Source of the DNA: Klebsiella sp. WP3-W18-ESBL-02
GTDB lineage: Bacteria > Pseudomonadota > Gammaproteobacteria > Enterobacterales > Enterobacteriaceae
Assembly (NCBI RefSeq): GCF_014168815.1
Contig: NZ_AP021972.1
Coordinates: 868,001 to 932,000, forward strand
Reading direction: 5' to 3'
Length of the DNA: 64,000 nucleotides
The notes below the pieces were generated by a model. That model was given only the letters and a program-made list of their open reading frames with translations, was not told the DNA's origin and made no database searches. Of the stretch, positions 7,569 through 19,430 are shown one piece after another. The stretch's first letter is position 1. Each line of letters opens with the position of its first letter. Position numbers and translations under genes: made by a program.

Positions 7569-8885
7569 ATGACACAGCAAGCGTTTCTCCGCCGCCGTCA
7601 GCAACTGCTGGCGCAAATGAAGCCTGGCAGCGCGGCGCTGATTTTTGCCGCGCCAGAAGTCACGCGTAGTGCTGATTCTGAGTATCCTTATCGCCAGAAC
7701 AGCGATTTCTGGTACTTCACGGGCTTCAATGAGCCGGAAGCCTTGCTGGTGCTGATTAAAAGCGATGACACCCACAATCACAGCGTGTTGTTCAACCGTG
7801 TTCGCGATCTGACGGCAGAAATCTGGTTCGGCCGTCGCCTTGGGCAGGATGCCGCGCCGGAAAAACTGGGCGTAGACCGCGCGCTGGCGTTCAGCGAAGT
7901 CAACCAGCAGTTGTTCCAGCTGTTGAACGGCCTCGACGTGATTTATCACGCGCAGGGCGAATACGCCTGGGCGGATGAGATAGTCTTCACCGCGCTGGAT
8001 AAGCTGCGCAAAGGTTCGCGCCAGAACCTGACCGCGCCGGACTCGATGATTGACTGGCGTCCGATGGTGCATGAAATGCGCCTGTTCAAAGACGGCGAAG
8101 AAATTGACATCCTGCGTCGCGCCGGGGAAATCAGCGCGCTGGCGCATACCCGCGCGATGGAAAAATGTCGCCCTGGGATGTTTGAATACCAGCTCGAAGG
8201 CGAGATCCTGCACGAGTTTACGCGTCATGGCGCGCGCTATCCGTCCTACAACACTATCGTGGGCGGCGGTGAAAACGGCTGCATTCTGCACTACACCGAA
8301 AATGAATCGGAGCTGCGTGATGGCGATCTGGTGCTGATTGATGCTGGCTGTGAGTACAAAGGCTATGCCGGCGATATCACCCGGACCTTCCCGGTAAACG
8401 GTAAGTTTACGCCTGCCCAGCGCGCTATCTACGATATCGTGCTCGCATCGCTGTACAAATCGCTGGAGCTGTATCGCCCCGGTACGTCCATTCAGGAAGT
8501 GACCACGGAAGTGGTACGTATCATGATTACCGGTCTGCAGAAACTGGGGATTCTCCACGGTGAAGTCGACCAACTGATTGCCGACAATGCCCACCGCCCG
8601 TACTTTATGCACGGTCTGAGCCATTGGCTGGGGCTGGATGTGCATGATGTAGGTGCGTACGGCGCAGAGCGTTCCCGCGTGCTGGAGCCGGGCATGGTAC
8701 TGACCGTTGAACCGGGTTTGTATATCGCGCCGGATGCGGACGTCCCGGCGGAGTATCGCGGCATTGGTATTCGTATCGAAGACGACATTCTGATTACCGA
8801 AAACGGCAATGAAAACCTCACGGCCAGCGTGGTGAAGGACGCCGATGCTATCGAAGCGCTGATGGCGGCGGCGCGCCAGCCATGA
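7569..8885 (+). CDS. pepP: Xaa-Pro aminopeptidase (aminopeptidase P)
   Basis: A 438-residue dimanganese peptidase that removes an N-terminal residue preceding proline. The N-terminal domain (SAALIFAAPEVTRSADSEYPYRQ) is followed by the pita-bread catalytic domain with the metal ligands in LIDAGCEYKGYAGDITRTFP (two Asp), HGLSHWLGLDVHD (His), TVEPGLYI (Glu) and GIRIEDDI (Glu). The ATG at 7569 follows AAAGGAGATGTC; five extra codons upstream are not supported. It is slightly shorter at the N-terminus than E. coli PepP (441). The stop overlaps the ubiH start. Confidence 0.95.
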   Translation: MTQQAFLRRRQQLLAQMKPGSAALIFAAPEVTRSADSEYPYRQNSDFWYFTGFNEPEALLVLIKSDDTHNHSVLFNRVRDLTAEIWFGRRLGQDAAPEKLGVDRALAFSEVNQQLFQLLNGLDVIYHAQGEYAWADEIVFTALDKLRKGSRQNLTAPDSMIDWRPMVHEMRLFKDGEEIDILRRAGEISALAHTRAMEKCRPGMFEYQLEGEILHEFTRHGARYPSYNTIVGGGENGCILHYTENESELRDGDLVLIDAGCEYKGYAGDITRTFPVNGKFTPAQRAIYDIVLASLYKSLELYRPGTSIQEVTTEVVRIMITGLQKLGILHGEVDQLIADNAHRPYFMHGLSHWLGLDVHDVGAYGAERSRVLEPGMVLTVEPGLYIAPDADVPAEYRGIGIRIEDDILITENGNENLTASVVKDADAIEALMAAARQP

Positions 8886-10060
8886 GCCTGATTATTGTCG
8901 GCGGCGGGATGACCGGCGCGACGCTGGCGCTGGCGGTATCGCATCTGACGTCGGGCCGTCTGCCGGTGCACGTGATTGAAGCGGCAGATATCAACGCCGC
9001 GCGGCATCCGGGCTTTGACGCTCGGGCCATCGCGCTGGCGGCGGGAACCTGCCAGCAGCTGTCGAAGATCGATCTCTGGCAGGCGATTGCCGACTGCGCC
9101 ACGCCGATAACCACCGTTCATGTGAGCGACCGTGGCCATGCCGGGTTCGTCACGCTGGACGCGGCCGATTATCGGCTGGCTGCGCTGGGCAACGTGGTCG
9201 AGTTGCACGAAGTCGGGCTGCGATTGTTTAGCCTGCTACGCAAGGCGCGCGGCGTCACGCTACATTGCCCCTCGCGGGTGACGCAGGTTGAGCGCCGTGC
9301 CGACGGCGTCAGCGTTACGCTCGATAATGGTGACACGCTACACGGTAAGCTGCTGGTGGCCGCTGACGGTTCACGCTCTATGCTGGGCGAACGTTGCGGC
9401 ATTCACTGGCAGCAAGAGCCGTATAACCAACTGGCGGTGATTGCTAACGTCACCACCGCTGTTGCGCATCAGGGGCGCGCATTCGAACGCTTTACTGAAT
9501 ACGGGCCGCTGGCGATGCTACCGATGTCGCAAAACCGCTGTTCGCTGGTGTGGTGCCACCCCCGCTCGAAACATGATGAGGTATTGGGCTGGTCCGACGC
9601 GCGCTTCTGCGACGAGCTGCAGCGCGCGTTTGGCTGGCGCTTAGGCCGTATTACCCACGCGGGGGCACGCAGCGTTTATCCGCTATCGTTGACCACCGCT
9701 ACACGCACGGTGTCCCATCGTCTGGCGCTGGTGGGGAACGCCGCGCAGACGCTGCATCCGATCGCCGGGCAGGGCTTTAACCTTGGTCTGCGCGATGTGA
9801 TGACGTTGGCGGAGAATCTGGCGCAGGCCAACGCTGCTCACGCAGATATCGGCGATTATGCGCTGCTCTGCCAGTATCAGCGCCAGCGGGCAGAAGATAA
9901 AGCCGCTACCATTGGCGTAACCGATGGGCTGGTGCACCTGTTTGCTAACCGCTGGGCGCCGCTGGTTGCGGGGCGCAATGCGGGGCTGATGGCGATGGAA
10001 TTATTTACCCCTGCACGCGATGTGCTGGCGCAGCGGACGCTGGGCTGGGTCGCCCGTTAA
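8882..10060 (+). CDS. ubiH: 2-octaprenyl-6-methoxyphenol hydroxylase UbiH
   Basis: A 392-residue FAD-dependent monooxygenase of the UbiH/UbiF/UbiI group that hydroxylates the ubiquinone precursor ring (position C4 in E. coli numbering for UbiH). FAD-binding motifs are LIIVGGGMTGATLAL at the N-terminus, LLVAADGSRS in the middle and LVGNAAQTLHPIAGQGFNLG near residue 285; Asn in place of Asp in the last motif is also seen in E. coli UbiH. It overlaps pepP by 4 bases (ATGA), which suggests translational coupling. Confidence 0.95.
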   Translation: MSLIIVGGGMTGATLALAVSHLTSGRLPVHVIEAADINAARHPGFDARAIALAAGTCQQLSKIDLWQAIADCATPITTVHVSDRGHAGFVTLDAADYRLAALGNVVELHEVGLRLFSLLRKARGVTLHCPSRVTQVERRADGVSVTLDNGDTLHGKLLVAADGSRSMLGERCGIHWQQEPYNQLAVIANVTTAVAHQGRAFERFTEYGPLAMLPMSQNRCSLVWCHPRSKHDEVLGWSDARFCDELQRAFGWRLGRITHAGARSVYPLSLTTATRTVSHRLALVGNAAQTLHPIAGQGFNLGLRDVMTLAENLAQANAAHADIGDYALLCQYQRQRAEDKAATIGVTDGLVHLFANRWAPLVAGRNAGLMAMELFTPARDVLAQRTLGWVAR

Positions 10061-10078
10061 GAGCTGTAAGGAGTTAAT

Positions 10079-11281
10079 GTGCAAAGTGTTGATGTTGCCA
10101 TCGTAGGCGGTGGTATGGTTGGGCTGGCGGTAGCCTGCGGTTTACAGGGCAGCGGCCTGCGGGTGGCGGTGCTGGAGCAATCGCTGCCGCAGGCGCTCGC
10201 CGCCGATGCGCCGCCTGCGCTTCGCGTGTCCGCTATTAATGCCGGCAGCGAAAAGCTGCTGTCAAAGCTCGATGTCTGGCAGGCGATTGTCGCGCAGCGT
10301 GCCAGCCGTTATCACGGCATGGAAGTGTGGGACAAAGACAGCTTTGGCCGCATTGCGTTTGACGATCGCAGCATGGGCTACAGCCATCTGGGACATATCG
10401 TTGAAAATGCGGTTATCCATCACGCGCTGTGGCAGAAAGCCGAGCGCAGCGCGGATATCACGCTGATGGCCCCCGCGGAACTGCAGCAGGTGGTCTGGGG
10501 CGAAAACGAAGCGTTTTTGACGTTGAAAGACGGCGGAATGTTGACCGCGCGTCTGGTGGTGGGAGCCGATGGCGCCAACTCCTGGCTGCGTAGTAAAGCC
10601 GATATTCCGCTGACCTTCTGGGATTATCGCCATCATGCGCTGGTCGCCACCGTTCGTACCGATGACCCCCATGAAGCCGTTGCGCGCCAGAGCTTCCACG
10701 GTGATGGTATTCTGGCCTTCTTACCGCTCAGCGATCCCCATCTTTGCTCGATTGTCTGGTCGCTGTCGCCGGAAGAGGCGCAGCGGATGCAGCAGGCTGA
10801 CGAAGCTGAGTTTAACAAAGCGTTGAATATCGCCTTCGATAACCGTTTAGGGCTGTGCCGCGTGGAAAGCGAGCGTCAGGTCTATCCGCTTACCGGTCGC
10901 TACGCGCGGCAGTTTGCCGCGCACCGTCTGGCGCTGGTGGGTGACGCCGCGCACACCATTCATCCGCTGGCCGGGCAGGGTGTGAACCTCGGCTTTATGG
11001 ATGCCGCCGAGCTGATTGACGAGCTCAAGCGCCTGCATACGCAGGGGAAAGATATCGGCCAGCATTTCTATTTGCGTCGCTATGAGCGCAGCCGTAAGCA
11101 TAGCGCTGCGCTGATGCTGGCGGGAATGCAGGGCTTCCGCGAGCTGTTTGCCGGTGAAAACCCCGCGAAGAAGCTGCTGCGCGATATTGGCCTGAAGCTC
11201 GCGGATACGCTACCCGGCGTCAAACCGCAGCTTATTCGTCAAGCGATGGGCCTGAATGACCTGCCGGAGTGGCTTCGTTAA
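10079..11281 (+). CDS. ubiI: Ubiquinone biosynthesis C5-hydroxylase UbiI (VisC)
   Basis: A 400-residue FAD monooxygenase that introduces the C5 hydroxyl of ubiquinone. Motifs: VDVAIVGGGMVGLAVACGL at the N-terminus, LVVGADGANSWLR, and LVGDAAHTIHPLAGQGVN. It matches E. coli VisC/UbiI to the last residues (LNDLPEWLR). The start is GTG at 10079 after TAAGGAG; an ATG overlapping at 10077 is in another frame and stops at once. It is the last gene of the ygfB-pepP-ubiH-ubiI operon. A weak GC hairpin (CTCCCGGT-GGTT-CTACCGGGAG, about 11298-11319) follows. Confidence 0.95.
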   Translation: MQSVDVAIVGGGMVGLAVACGLQGSGLRVAVLEQSLPQALAADAPPALRVSAINAGSEKLLSKLDVWQAIVAQRASRYHGMEVWDKDSFGRIAFDDRSMGYSHLGHIVENAVIHHALWQKAERSADITLMAPAELQQVVWGENEAFLTLKDGGMLTARLVVGADGANSWLRSKADIPLTFWDYRHHALVATVRTDDPHEAVARQSFHGDGILAFLPLSDPHLCSIVWSLSPEEAQRMQQADEAEFNKALNIAFDNRLGLCRVESERQVYPLTGRYARQFAAHRLALVGDAAHTIHPLAGQGVNLGFMDAAELIDELKRLHTQGKDIGQHFYLRRYERSRKHSAALMLAGMQGFRELFAGENPAKKLLRDIGLKLADTLPGVKPQLIRQAMGLNDLPEWLR

Positions 11282-11673
11282 GTCGCTCACACTTGTACTC
11301 CCGGTGGTTCTACCGGGAGCCTTTCCCCTCATTTGAAAAATTCTAATTTCACCTCTTTTTTCGCATTAGATTTATTAATCCGTCATTTTTTATGTTACGG
11401 GAAAGTCGCCCTGTTTTTCGCAGGAAATATTATCTTATGCTGAATTATTAACCATTGTTGTTAATTAAATGTGGTGTAATTCGCTTTTTACCAGTTGATT
11501 CCTCTGTATGCTTTTTCTCGCCTTTTAGCCATAAGCTAATGTGATGCCCCTTTTTTCATGATGGTTTACCACGGTGTTCGGTGGTAAGTTCAGGGAAAAG
11601 AGAACGTTTGCGTCGGTGCCTGGACAGGCGTCGGCGTTGGGTTTTGTGGTGCGATATATTCAACGAGGACATG
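11282..11673 (+). promoter_or_regulatory. ubiI-gcvT intergenic region; gcv operon control region
   Basis: No gene is visible in these 392 bases. After the hairpin near 11310 the sequence becomes strongly AT-rich (about 11330-11530), then turns to mixed composition before the gcvT start. In E. coli the gcv promoter region is bound by GcvA, Lrp, PurR and CRP, and the AT-rich stretch fits GcvA/Lrp binding. I could not assign individual sites. The frame open from 11581 upstream of gcvT has no family support. Confidence 0.5.
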
Positions 11674-12768
11674 ATGGCTCAACAAACGCCTTTGTATGAC
11701 CAGCACGTGTTATGTGGCGCGCGCATGGTAGATTTCCACGGCTGGATGATGCCGCTGCACTATGGATCGCAGATTGATGAGCATCACGCGGTGCGTACCG
11801 ATGCCGGGATGTTCGATGTGTCGCATATGACCATCGTTGACCTACACGGCCCGCGCACCCGCGAGTTCCTTCGCTATCTGTTGGCAAACGACGTCGCGAA
11901 GCTGACTAAGCCGGGCAAAGCGCTCTACAGCGGCATGCTAAATGCGTCAGGCGGCGTGATAGATGACCTTATCGTTTACTACCTTACCGATGATTTCTTC
12001 CGCCTTGTTGTTAACTCTGCCACTCGCGAAAAAGACCTCTCCTGGATTACCCAACACGCTGAACCCTATGCCATTGATATCACCGTTCGTGACGACCTGT
12101 CGCTGATCGCGGTGCAGGGGCCGCACGCGCAGGAAAAAGCGGGCACGCTGTTTAGCGACGCGCAGCGCCATGCGGTTGAAGGCATGAAGCCGTTCTTTGG
12201 CGTGCAGGCCGGTGACTTCTTTATCGCGACGACCGGCTATACCGGCGAAGCTGGCTATGAAATTGCGCTGCCGAAAGAACAGGCGGCAGATTTCTGGCAG
12301 CAGCTGGTTCAGGCGGGCGTGAAGCCATGCGGGCTGGGCGCGCGCGATACGCTGCGTCTGGAAGCGGGTATGAACCTCTACGGTCAGGAAATGGATGAAA
12401 GCGTTTCCCCGCTGGCGGCTAACATGGGCTGGACCATTGCCTGGGAGCCCGCTGACCGCAACTTTATTGGTCGCGACGTGCTGGAACTGGAGCGCGAAAA
12501 AGGCACCGAGCAGCTGGTTGGTCTGGTGATGACCGAGAAAGGCGTACTGCGCGGCGAACTGCCGGTACGTTTTACCGATGCGAACGGCAATGCGCGCGAA
12601 GGTGTGATCACCAGCGGGACTTTCTCGCCAACCTTAGGCCATAGTATTGCGTTGGCTCGCGTCCCGGCAGGGATCGGCGAGACGGCGATCGTTCAGATCC
12701 GCAACCGCGAAATGCCGGTCAAAGTGACAAAACCTATTTTTGTGCGTAACGGCAAGGCCGTCGCGTAA
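11674..12768 (+). CDS. gcvT: Glycine cleavage system T protein (aminomethyltransferase)
   Basis: A 364-residue tetrahydrofolate-dependent enzyme that takes the aminomethyl group from lipoylated GcvH, releasing ammonia and forming 5,10-methylene-THF. Recognisable segments include GWMMPLHYGSQIDEHHAVR, GMFDVSHM (with the catalytic Asp family motif), TTGYTGEAGYEI and the C-terminal beta-barrel. The ATG at 11674 (MAQQTPLY) equals the E. coli start; GAGG lies 5 bases upstream, which favours it over the adjacent ATG at 11671. First gene of gcvTHP. Confidence 0.96.
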   Translation: MAQQTPLYDQHVLCGARMVDFHGWMMPLHYGSQIDEHHAVRTDAGMFDVSHMTIVDLHGPRTREFLRYLLANDVAKLTKPGKALYSGMLNASGGVIDDLIVYYLTDDFFRLVVNSATREKDLSWITQHAEPYAIDITVRDDLSLIAVQGPHAQEKAGTLFSDAQRHAVEGMKPFFGVQAGDFFIATTGYTGEAGYEIALPKEQAADFWQQLVQAGVKPCGLGARDTLRLEAGMNLYGQEMDESVSPLAANMGWTIAWEPADRNFIGRDVLELEREKGTEQLVGLVMTEKGVLRGELPVRFTDANGNAREGVITSGTFSPTLGHSIALARVPAGIGETAIVQIRNREMPVKVTKPIFVRNGKAVA

Positions 12769-12794
12769 GCCCTTTTTATTCTGGAGATTTTTTG

Positions 12795-13184
12795 ATGAGC
12801 AACGTACCAGCAGAACTGAAATACAGTAAAGAACACGAGTGGCTGCGCAAAGAAGCGGACGGCAGCTATACCGTTGGCATTACCGAGCACGCGCAGGAAT
12901 TACTGGGCGATATGGTCTTCGTTGACCTGCCGGAAGTGGGCGCGACCGTTAGCGCGGGCGACGACTGTGCGGTAGCGGAGTCCGTTAAAGCGGCATCCGA
13001 CATCTATGCGCCAATCAGCGGTGAGATCGTTGCCGTGAACGACGAACTGGGTGACTCGCCGGAGCTGGTCAACAGTGAACCGTATGCGGGCGGCTGGATC
13101 TTCAAGATCAAAGCCAGCGACGAAGCGGAAGTGGCCGCGCTGCTGGATGCGACCGCATACGAAGCATTATTAGAAGACGAGTAA
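12795..13184 (+). CDS. gcvH: Glycine cleavage system H protein
   Basis: A 129-residue lipoyl carrier that shuttles the aminomethyl intermediate between GcvP, GcvT and Lpd. The lipoylated lysine is Lys65 in the motif AESVKAASDIYAP. The sequence is nearly the same as E. coli GcvH throughout. The ATG at 12795 follows GGAGATTTTTTG; the preceding TTG codon is not needed. It lies 26 bases after gcvT, and REP repeats separate it from gcvP. Confidence 0.96.
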   Translation: MSNVPAELKYSKEHEWLRKEADGSYTVGITEHAQELLGDMVFVDLPEVGATVSAGDDCAVAESVKAASDIYAPISGEIVAVNDELGDSPELVNSEPYAGGWIFKIKASDEAEVAALLDATAYEALLEDE

Positions 13185-13190
13185 GGTTGT

Positions 13191-13257
13191 GCCGGATGGC
13201 ACTGCGTTTATCCGGCCTGCATCGTGTAGGCCCGGTAAGCGAAGCGCCACCGGGCAG
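13191..13257. repeat. REP/BIME pair between gcvH and gcvP
   Basis: Two opposed REP units: GCCGGATGGCACTGCG...TATCCGGCCTGC (13191-13220) and GTAGGCCCGGTAAGCG...GCCACCGGGCA (13226-13257). Located inside the gcv operon, they may stabilise the upstream gcvTH message, as REP elements do elsewhere. Confidence 0.85.
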
Positions 13258-13304
13258 GTCAGTTAGACAATCACGATTCACCGCACGTTTCAGGAACATC
13301 GCAC

Positions 13305-16178
<2,874 letters not shown>

Positions 16179-16200
16179 TCATTTGATTGCACTATCTTTT

Positions 16201-16227
16201 AAAGGCGCTGCGGCGCCTTTATTTTTT
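16201..16227 (+). terminator. Terminator of the gcv operon
   Basis: AAAGGCGC-TGCG-GCGCCTTT is a perfect 8-bp stem followed by ATTTTTT, just after gcvP and before ygfF. Confidence 0.85.
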
Positions 16228-16238
16228 GGGAGAAACGT

Positions 16239-16982
16239 ATGGCACTGGCATTGGTCACCGGCGCTAGCCGGGGAATCGGCAAGGCGACGGCATTACAGCT
16301 GGCGCAGGAAGGGTATACGGTAGCAGTGAATTATCATCGCAACGAAGCCGCCGCCAGCGAGGTGGTGGCGGCGATTATTGCGCAGGGTGGCAAGGCCTTT
16401 GTCGTTCAGGCGGATATTGGCGATGAAGCGCAGGTGGAGGCGATGTTTGCCCAGCTCGACGCGCAGCCGGAGCCGCTGACGGCACTGGTTAATAATGCCG
16501 GGATATTGTTTACGCAAAGCCGCGTAGAGGCGTTAACCGCTGAACGCATTAATCGGGTGTTAACCACCAACGTCACTGGCTATTTCCTGTGCTGTCGGGA
16601 AGCGGTAAAGCGCATGGCGATACCCCACGGCGGGAAGGGCGGGGCGATTGTGAACGTCTCATCGGCGGCTGCGCGCCTTGGTTCTCCGGGGGAGTACGTG
16701 GATTATGCTGCGTCGAAAGGGGCGATTGATACGCTGACCACAGGATTATCACTGGAGGTGGCGGCGCAGGGAATCCGCGTGAACGGTGTGCGCCCTGGAT
16801 TTATTTACACCGAAATGCATGCCGATGGTGGGGAACCGGGGCGCGTTGACCGTGTGAAGTCGGTGCTGCCAATGCAGCGCGGTGGCCAGCCGGAAGAGGT
16901 GGCGCAGGCGATTGTCTGGCTGTTGAGTGAGAAGGCGTCGTACGTGACGGGAAGTTTTATTGAGCTGGCGGGCGGGAAGTAG
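16239..16982 (+). CDS. ygfF: Short-chain dehydrogenase/reductase YgfF
   Basis: A 247-residue SDR-family oxidoreductase; its substrate is not established. The cofactor loop is VTGASRGIGKATAL, followed by NNAGI, the catalytic Ser in VNVSSAAARLGS and YAASKG with Tyr and Lys, then RPGFIYTEMH. The sequence is like E. coli YgfF in the same place next to bglA. GGGAG precedes the ATG by 7 bases. It is convergent with bglA, and an inverted repeat lies between the two genes. Confidence 0.9.
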   Translation: MALALVTGASRGIGKATALQLAQEGYTVAVNYHRNEAAASEVVAAIIAQGGKAFVVQADIGDEAQVEAMFAQLDAQPEPLTALVNNAGILFTQSRVEALTAERINRVLTTNVTGYFLCCREAVKRMAIPHGGKGGAIVNVSSAAARLGSPGEYVDYAASKGAIDTLTTGLSLEVAAQGIRVNGVRPGFIYTEMHADGGEPGRVDRVKSVLPMQRGGQPEEVAQAIVWLLSEKASYVTGSFIELAGGK

Positions 16983-16992
16983 TGTGGTGCCG

Positions 16993-17091
16993 TTTCCCTC
17001 ACCCCAAAGGGGCGAGGGAGAAAACCGAACGTCAGCATTTGCACTATCGGTCCCCTCTCCCCTTTGGGGAGAGGGTTAGGGTGAGGGGAAA
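16993..17091. repeat. Inverted intergenic repeat between ygfF and bglA
   Basis: TTTCCCTCACCCCAAAGGG (from 16994) is mirrored by CCCTTTGGGG...GGTGAGGGGAAA (17059-17091), and each half also contains its own hairpin (CCCTC..GAGGG; CCCCTCTCC..GGAGAGGG). Sequences of this CCCTCACCC/CCTCTCCCC type are dispersed intergenic repeats in several enteric genomes. Here the element may act as a bidirectional terminator for the convergent genes. Confidence 0.7.
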
Positions 17092-17096
17092 CCTGC

Positions 17097-18530
17097 TTAC
17101 AGATTTTCGCCGTTGCTGGCAATCACTGCTTTATACCACTCAAAGCTCTTCTTCCGGGAACGCGACATATCGCCCGTGCCGTCATCGTGCTTATTGACGT
17201 AGATAAAGCCATAACGCTTGCTGTACTGCCCGGTGGTGAACGAGACGCAGTCGATACAGCCCCACGGGGTATAGCCCATCAGGTCAACGCCATCGTAGGT
17301 TACCGCCTTGATCATCTCTTCAACGTGCGCGCGCAGGTAGTCGATGCGGTAGTCATCGTTGATGCTGCCATCTTCTTCTACTTTATCGTAGGCACCGAAG
17401 CCGTTTTCCACGATAAACAGCGGCTTCTGATAGCGCTCATACAGTTCGCACAGAGAGTAGCGCAGACCTACCGGATCGATCTGCCAGCCCCAGTCTGACG
17501 CCTTGACGTGCGGGTTCGGTACGCTGCCTTCAAAGCCGGAAATCGCATCGCCGCTGCCGCCTTCAGCCTTCACGGCGTTGGTCATGTAGTAGCTAAAGCC
17601 GAGGTAGTCGCAGGTACCTTCACGCAGAATAACGTCATCGCCCGCTTCCATTTTGATGTTGAATCCGCGACGCTCCCACTCATTAAGCACGTAGCTTGGG
17701 TAATAGCCGCGCAGCTGGACGTCAGTGAAGACATAGCGTTCGCGCATGGATTCCTGGGCAAACATTACGTCTTCCGGCTTACAGGAGAACGGATAGAGCG
17801 CGACCATCGCCAGCATGCAGCCCACCTTCATTTCCGGATTAATACGGCGTGCGGCTTTAACCGCCAGAGCGCTGGCCACAAACTGGTGGTGCAGCACTTG
17901 GTACATCGTTTCTTCCGGGTTTTCATGTTCGGTATAAACCACGCCGGAGCAGCAGTAGCCGAACAGCGGTGCTCGCCAGTTGCGCTGGTTGTTGATTTCG
18001 TTGAAGGTCATCCAGTATTTGACCTTATGCTTATAGCGCTCGAAGACGACTTCGGCAAAACGGACAAAGAAATCGACCACTTTACGGTTGGTCCACCCGC
18101 CGTATTGCTGAACCAGATGCAGCGGCATTTCAAAGTGGGAGAGGGTGATAACCGGTTCGATATGGTATTTCAGCAGTTCATCGAACATATCGTCGTAGAA
18201 CTTCAGCCCTTCTTCGTTCGGCTGCGTTTCATCGCCGTTCGGGAAGATCCGCGTCCAGGCGATAGAGGTGCGGAAGCACTTGAAACCCATTTCCGCGAAC
18301 AGTTTGATGTCTTCTTTGTAATGGCCGTGGAAGTCGATGGCTTCATGGTTAGGGTAGTATTTACCCGGCACCACTTCCTGAGTGATTTCGCGCGGAACGC
18401 CGTGAGCGCCGCCGGTAAGCACGTCACAGATGCTGGGGCCTTTGCCGCCTTTATTCCAGCCACCTTCAACCTGGTGCGCTGCCACTGCGCCGCCCCATAA
18501 AAAGTCTTTCGGTAAGGTCAGTTTTTTCAT
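17097..18530 (-). CDS. bglA: 6-phospho-beta-glucosidase BglA
   Basis: A 477-residue glycoside hydrolase family 1 enzyme that hydrolyses phosphorylated aryl-beta-glucosides and cellobiose. The N-terminal signature FLWGGAVAAHQVEGGWN, the acid/base Glu in FNEINNQRNW and the nucleophile Glu in FIVENGFGAYD are present, and the protein is near-identical to E. coli BglA. I chose the ATG at 18530 (MKKLTLPKDF); an ATG at 18545 gives five more residues and cannot be excluded, as neither has a strong ribosome site. A RpiR-type regulator follows upstream on the same strand. Confidence 0.93.
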   Translation of the reverse strand: MKKLTLPKDFLWGGAVAAHQVEGGWNKGGKGPSICDVLTGGAHGVPREITQEVVPGKYYPNHEAIDFHGHYKEDIKLFAEMGFKCFRTSIAWTRIFPNGDETQPNEEGLKFYDDMFDELLKYHIEPVITLSHFEMPLHLVQQYGGWTNRKVVDFFVRFAEVVFERYKHKVKYWMTFNEINNQRNWRAPLFGYCCSGVVYTEHENPEETMYQVLHHQFVASALAVKAARRINPEMKVGCMLAMVALYPFSCKPEDVMFAQESMRERYVFTDVQLRGYYPSYVLNEWERRGFNIKMEAGDDVILREGTCDYLGFSYYMTNAVKAEGGSGDAISGFEGSVPNPHVKASDWGWQIDPVGLRYSLCELYERYQKPLFIVENGFGAYDKVEEDGSINDDYRIDYLRAHVEEMIKAVTYDGVDLMGYTPWGCIDCVSFTTGQYSKRYGFIYVNKHDDGTGDMSRSRKKSFEWYKAVIASNGENL

Positions 18531-18650
18531 CTTTGCTATGCTCATTGATTGTGTTTAATAAACCTGAGTCTAACAAAGCAATATTAAATGTCACGATATA
18601 ACAAATTACCCTGTAGGGTATATGTTACATCAAAAAAACACCCTGTATTT

Positions 18651-19379
18651 TTATGCTAATTTCTTCGCCAGTTTGCGGCCTAATGATTCCAGAATATAAA
18701 TAACCGGAATCTGTGTCGTAATATCGTAAACACCGCCAATACGCGTTTGCGGTACGTGCCAGGAGATATTGAAGTCAGCAAGTTTCGCCAGGCGCGAGTG
18801 TTCATGGCTGGTAATCGACATAACCTTGCAGCGATGCAGGCTGAACTGGCTGGCGAAACGCAGGATTTCTTCGGTTTCACCAGAAACGGAAAGGACGATC
18901 GCCAGTGCGTTTTTAGCCATGTCGTTAGTCACCGGAAAATAAGGATCGTCGATATGGTTGCTGAATTTCCCGATATTAGAAAAGAAACGTGCACCATATT
19001 TTGCCAGTGAACCGGAAGTGCCTGCTCCGACGAATATAATACGTTCAGAGGCGAGAATAACCTCGACTGCGCGATCGAGCAGTTTATCAAACTCATCATT
19101 ATTGACGCCTTTGAAAAAACTGATAATTTCACTGGCACCGAAATTAGCCTGCTGGGGCTCATCTTGCTCCAGATAGAGCTTGAAGCGTACGCGAAACTCC
19201 GAGTAGCCTTCACAGTGAAGCTTGCGGCAAAAGCGCATGACCGTGGTGGTGGAGACGCCCGCTGCGTCGGCCAGCTCACGTATGGTCATGTACATCACCG
19301 TGTCGCGATTTTTGATCACGTACTGGTAGACCATCATCTCAAGATTATTGAGGCTGGCAATAGCGGCGTGGGAGAACAT
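18651..19379 (-). CDS. MurR/RpiR-family transcriptional regulator
   Basis: A 242-residue regulator with an N-terminal HTH_6 domain (about residues 1-75: TIRELADAAGVSTTTVMRFCRKL) and a C-terminal SIS sugar-phosphate-binding domain (FVGAGTSGSLAKYGARFF, VLSVSGETEEI). Such proteins sense phosphosugars. It lies 120 bases upstream of bglA on the same strand, so control of bglA by a 6-phospho-glucoside is a fair inference. E. coli K-12 has no such gene between bglA and yqfB. ATG 19379 is preferred; a GTG at 19385 is in frame. Confidence 0.85.
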   Translation of the reverse strand: MFSHAAIASLNNLEMMVYQYVIKNRDTVMYMTIRELADAAGVSTTTVMRFCRKLHCEGYSEFRVRFKLYLEQDEPQQANFGASEIISFFKGVNNDEFDKLLDRAVEVILASERIIFVGAGTSGSLAKYGARFFSNIGKFSNHIDDPYFPVTNDMAKNALAIVLSVSGETEEILRFASQFSLHRCKVMSITSHEHSRLAKLADFNISWHVPQTRIGGVYDITTQIPVIYILESLGRKLAKKLA

Positions 19380-19430
19380 GCTCACGGTGGCGGATACTCG
19401 TTAATTTGAAAACCTATAGGGAATAATACC

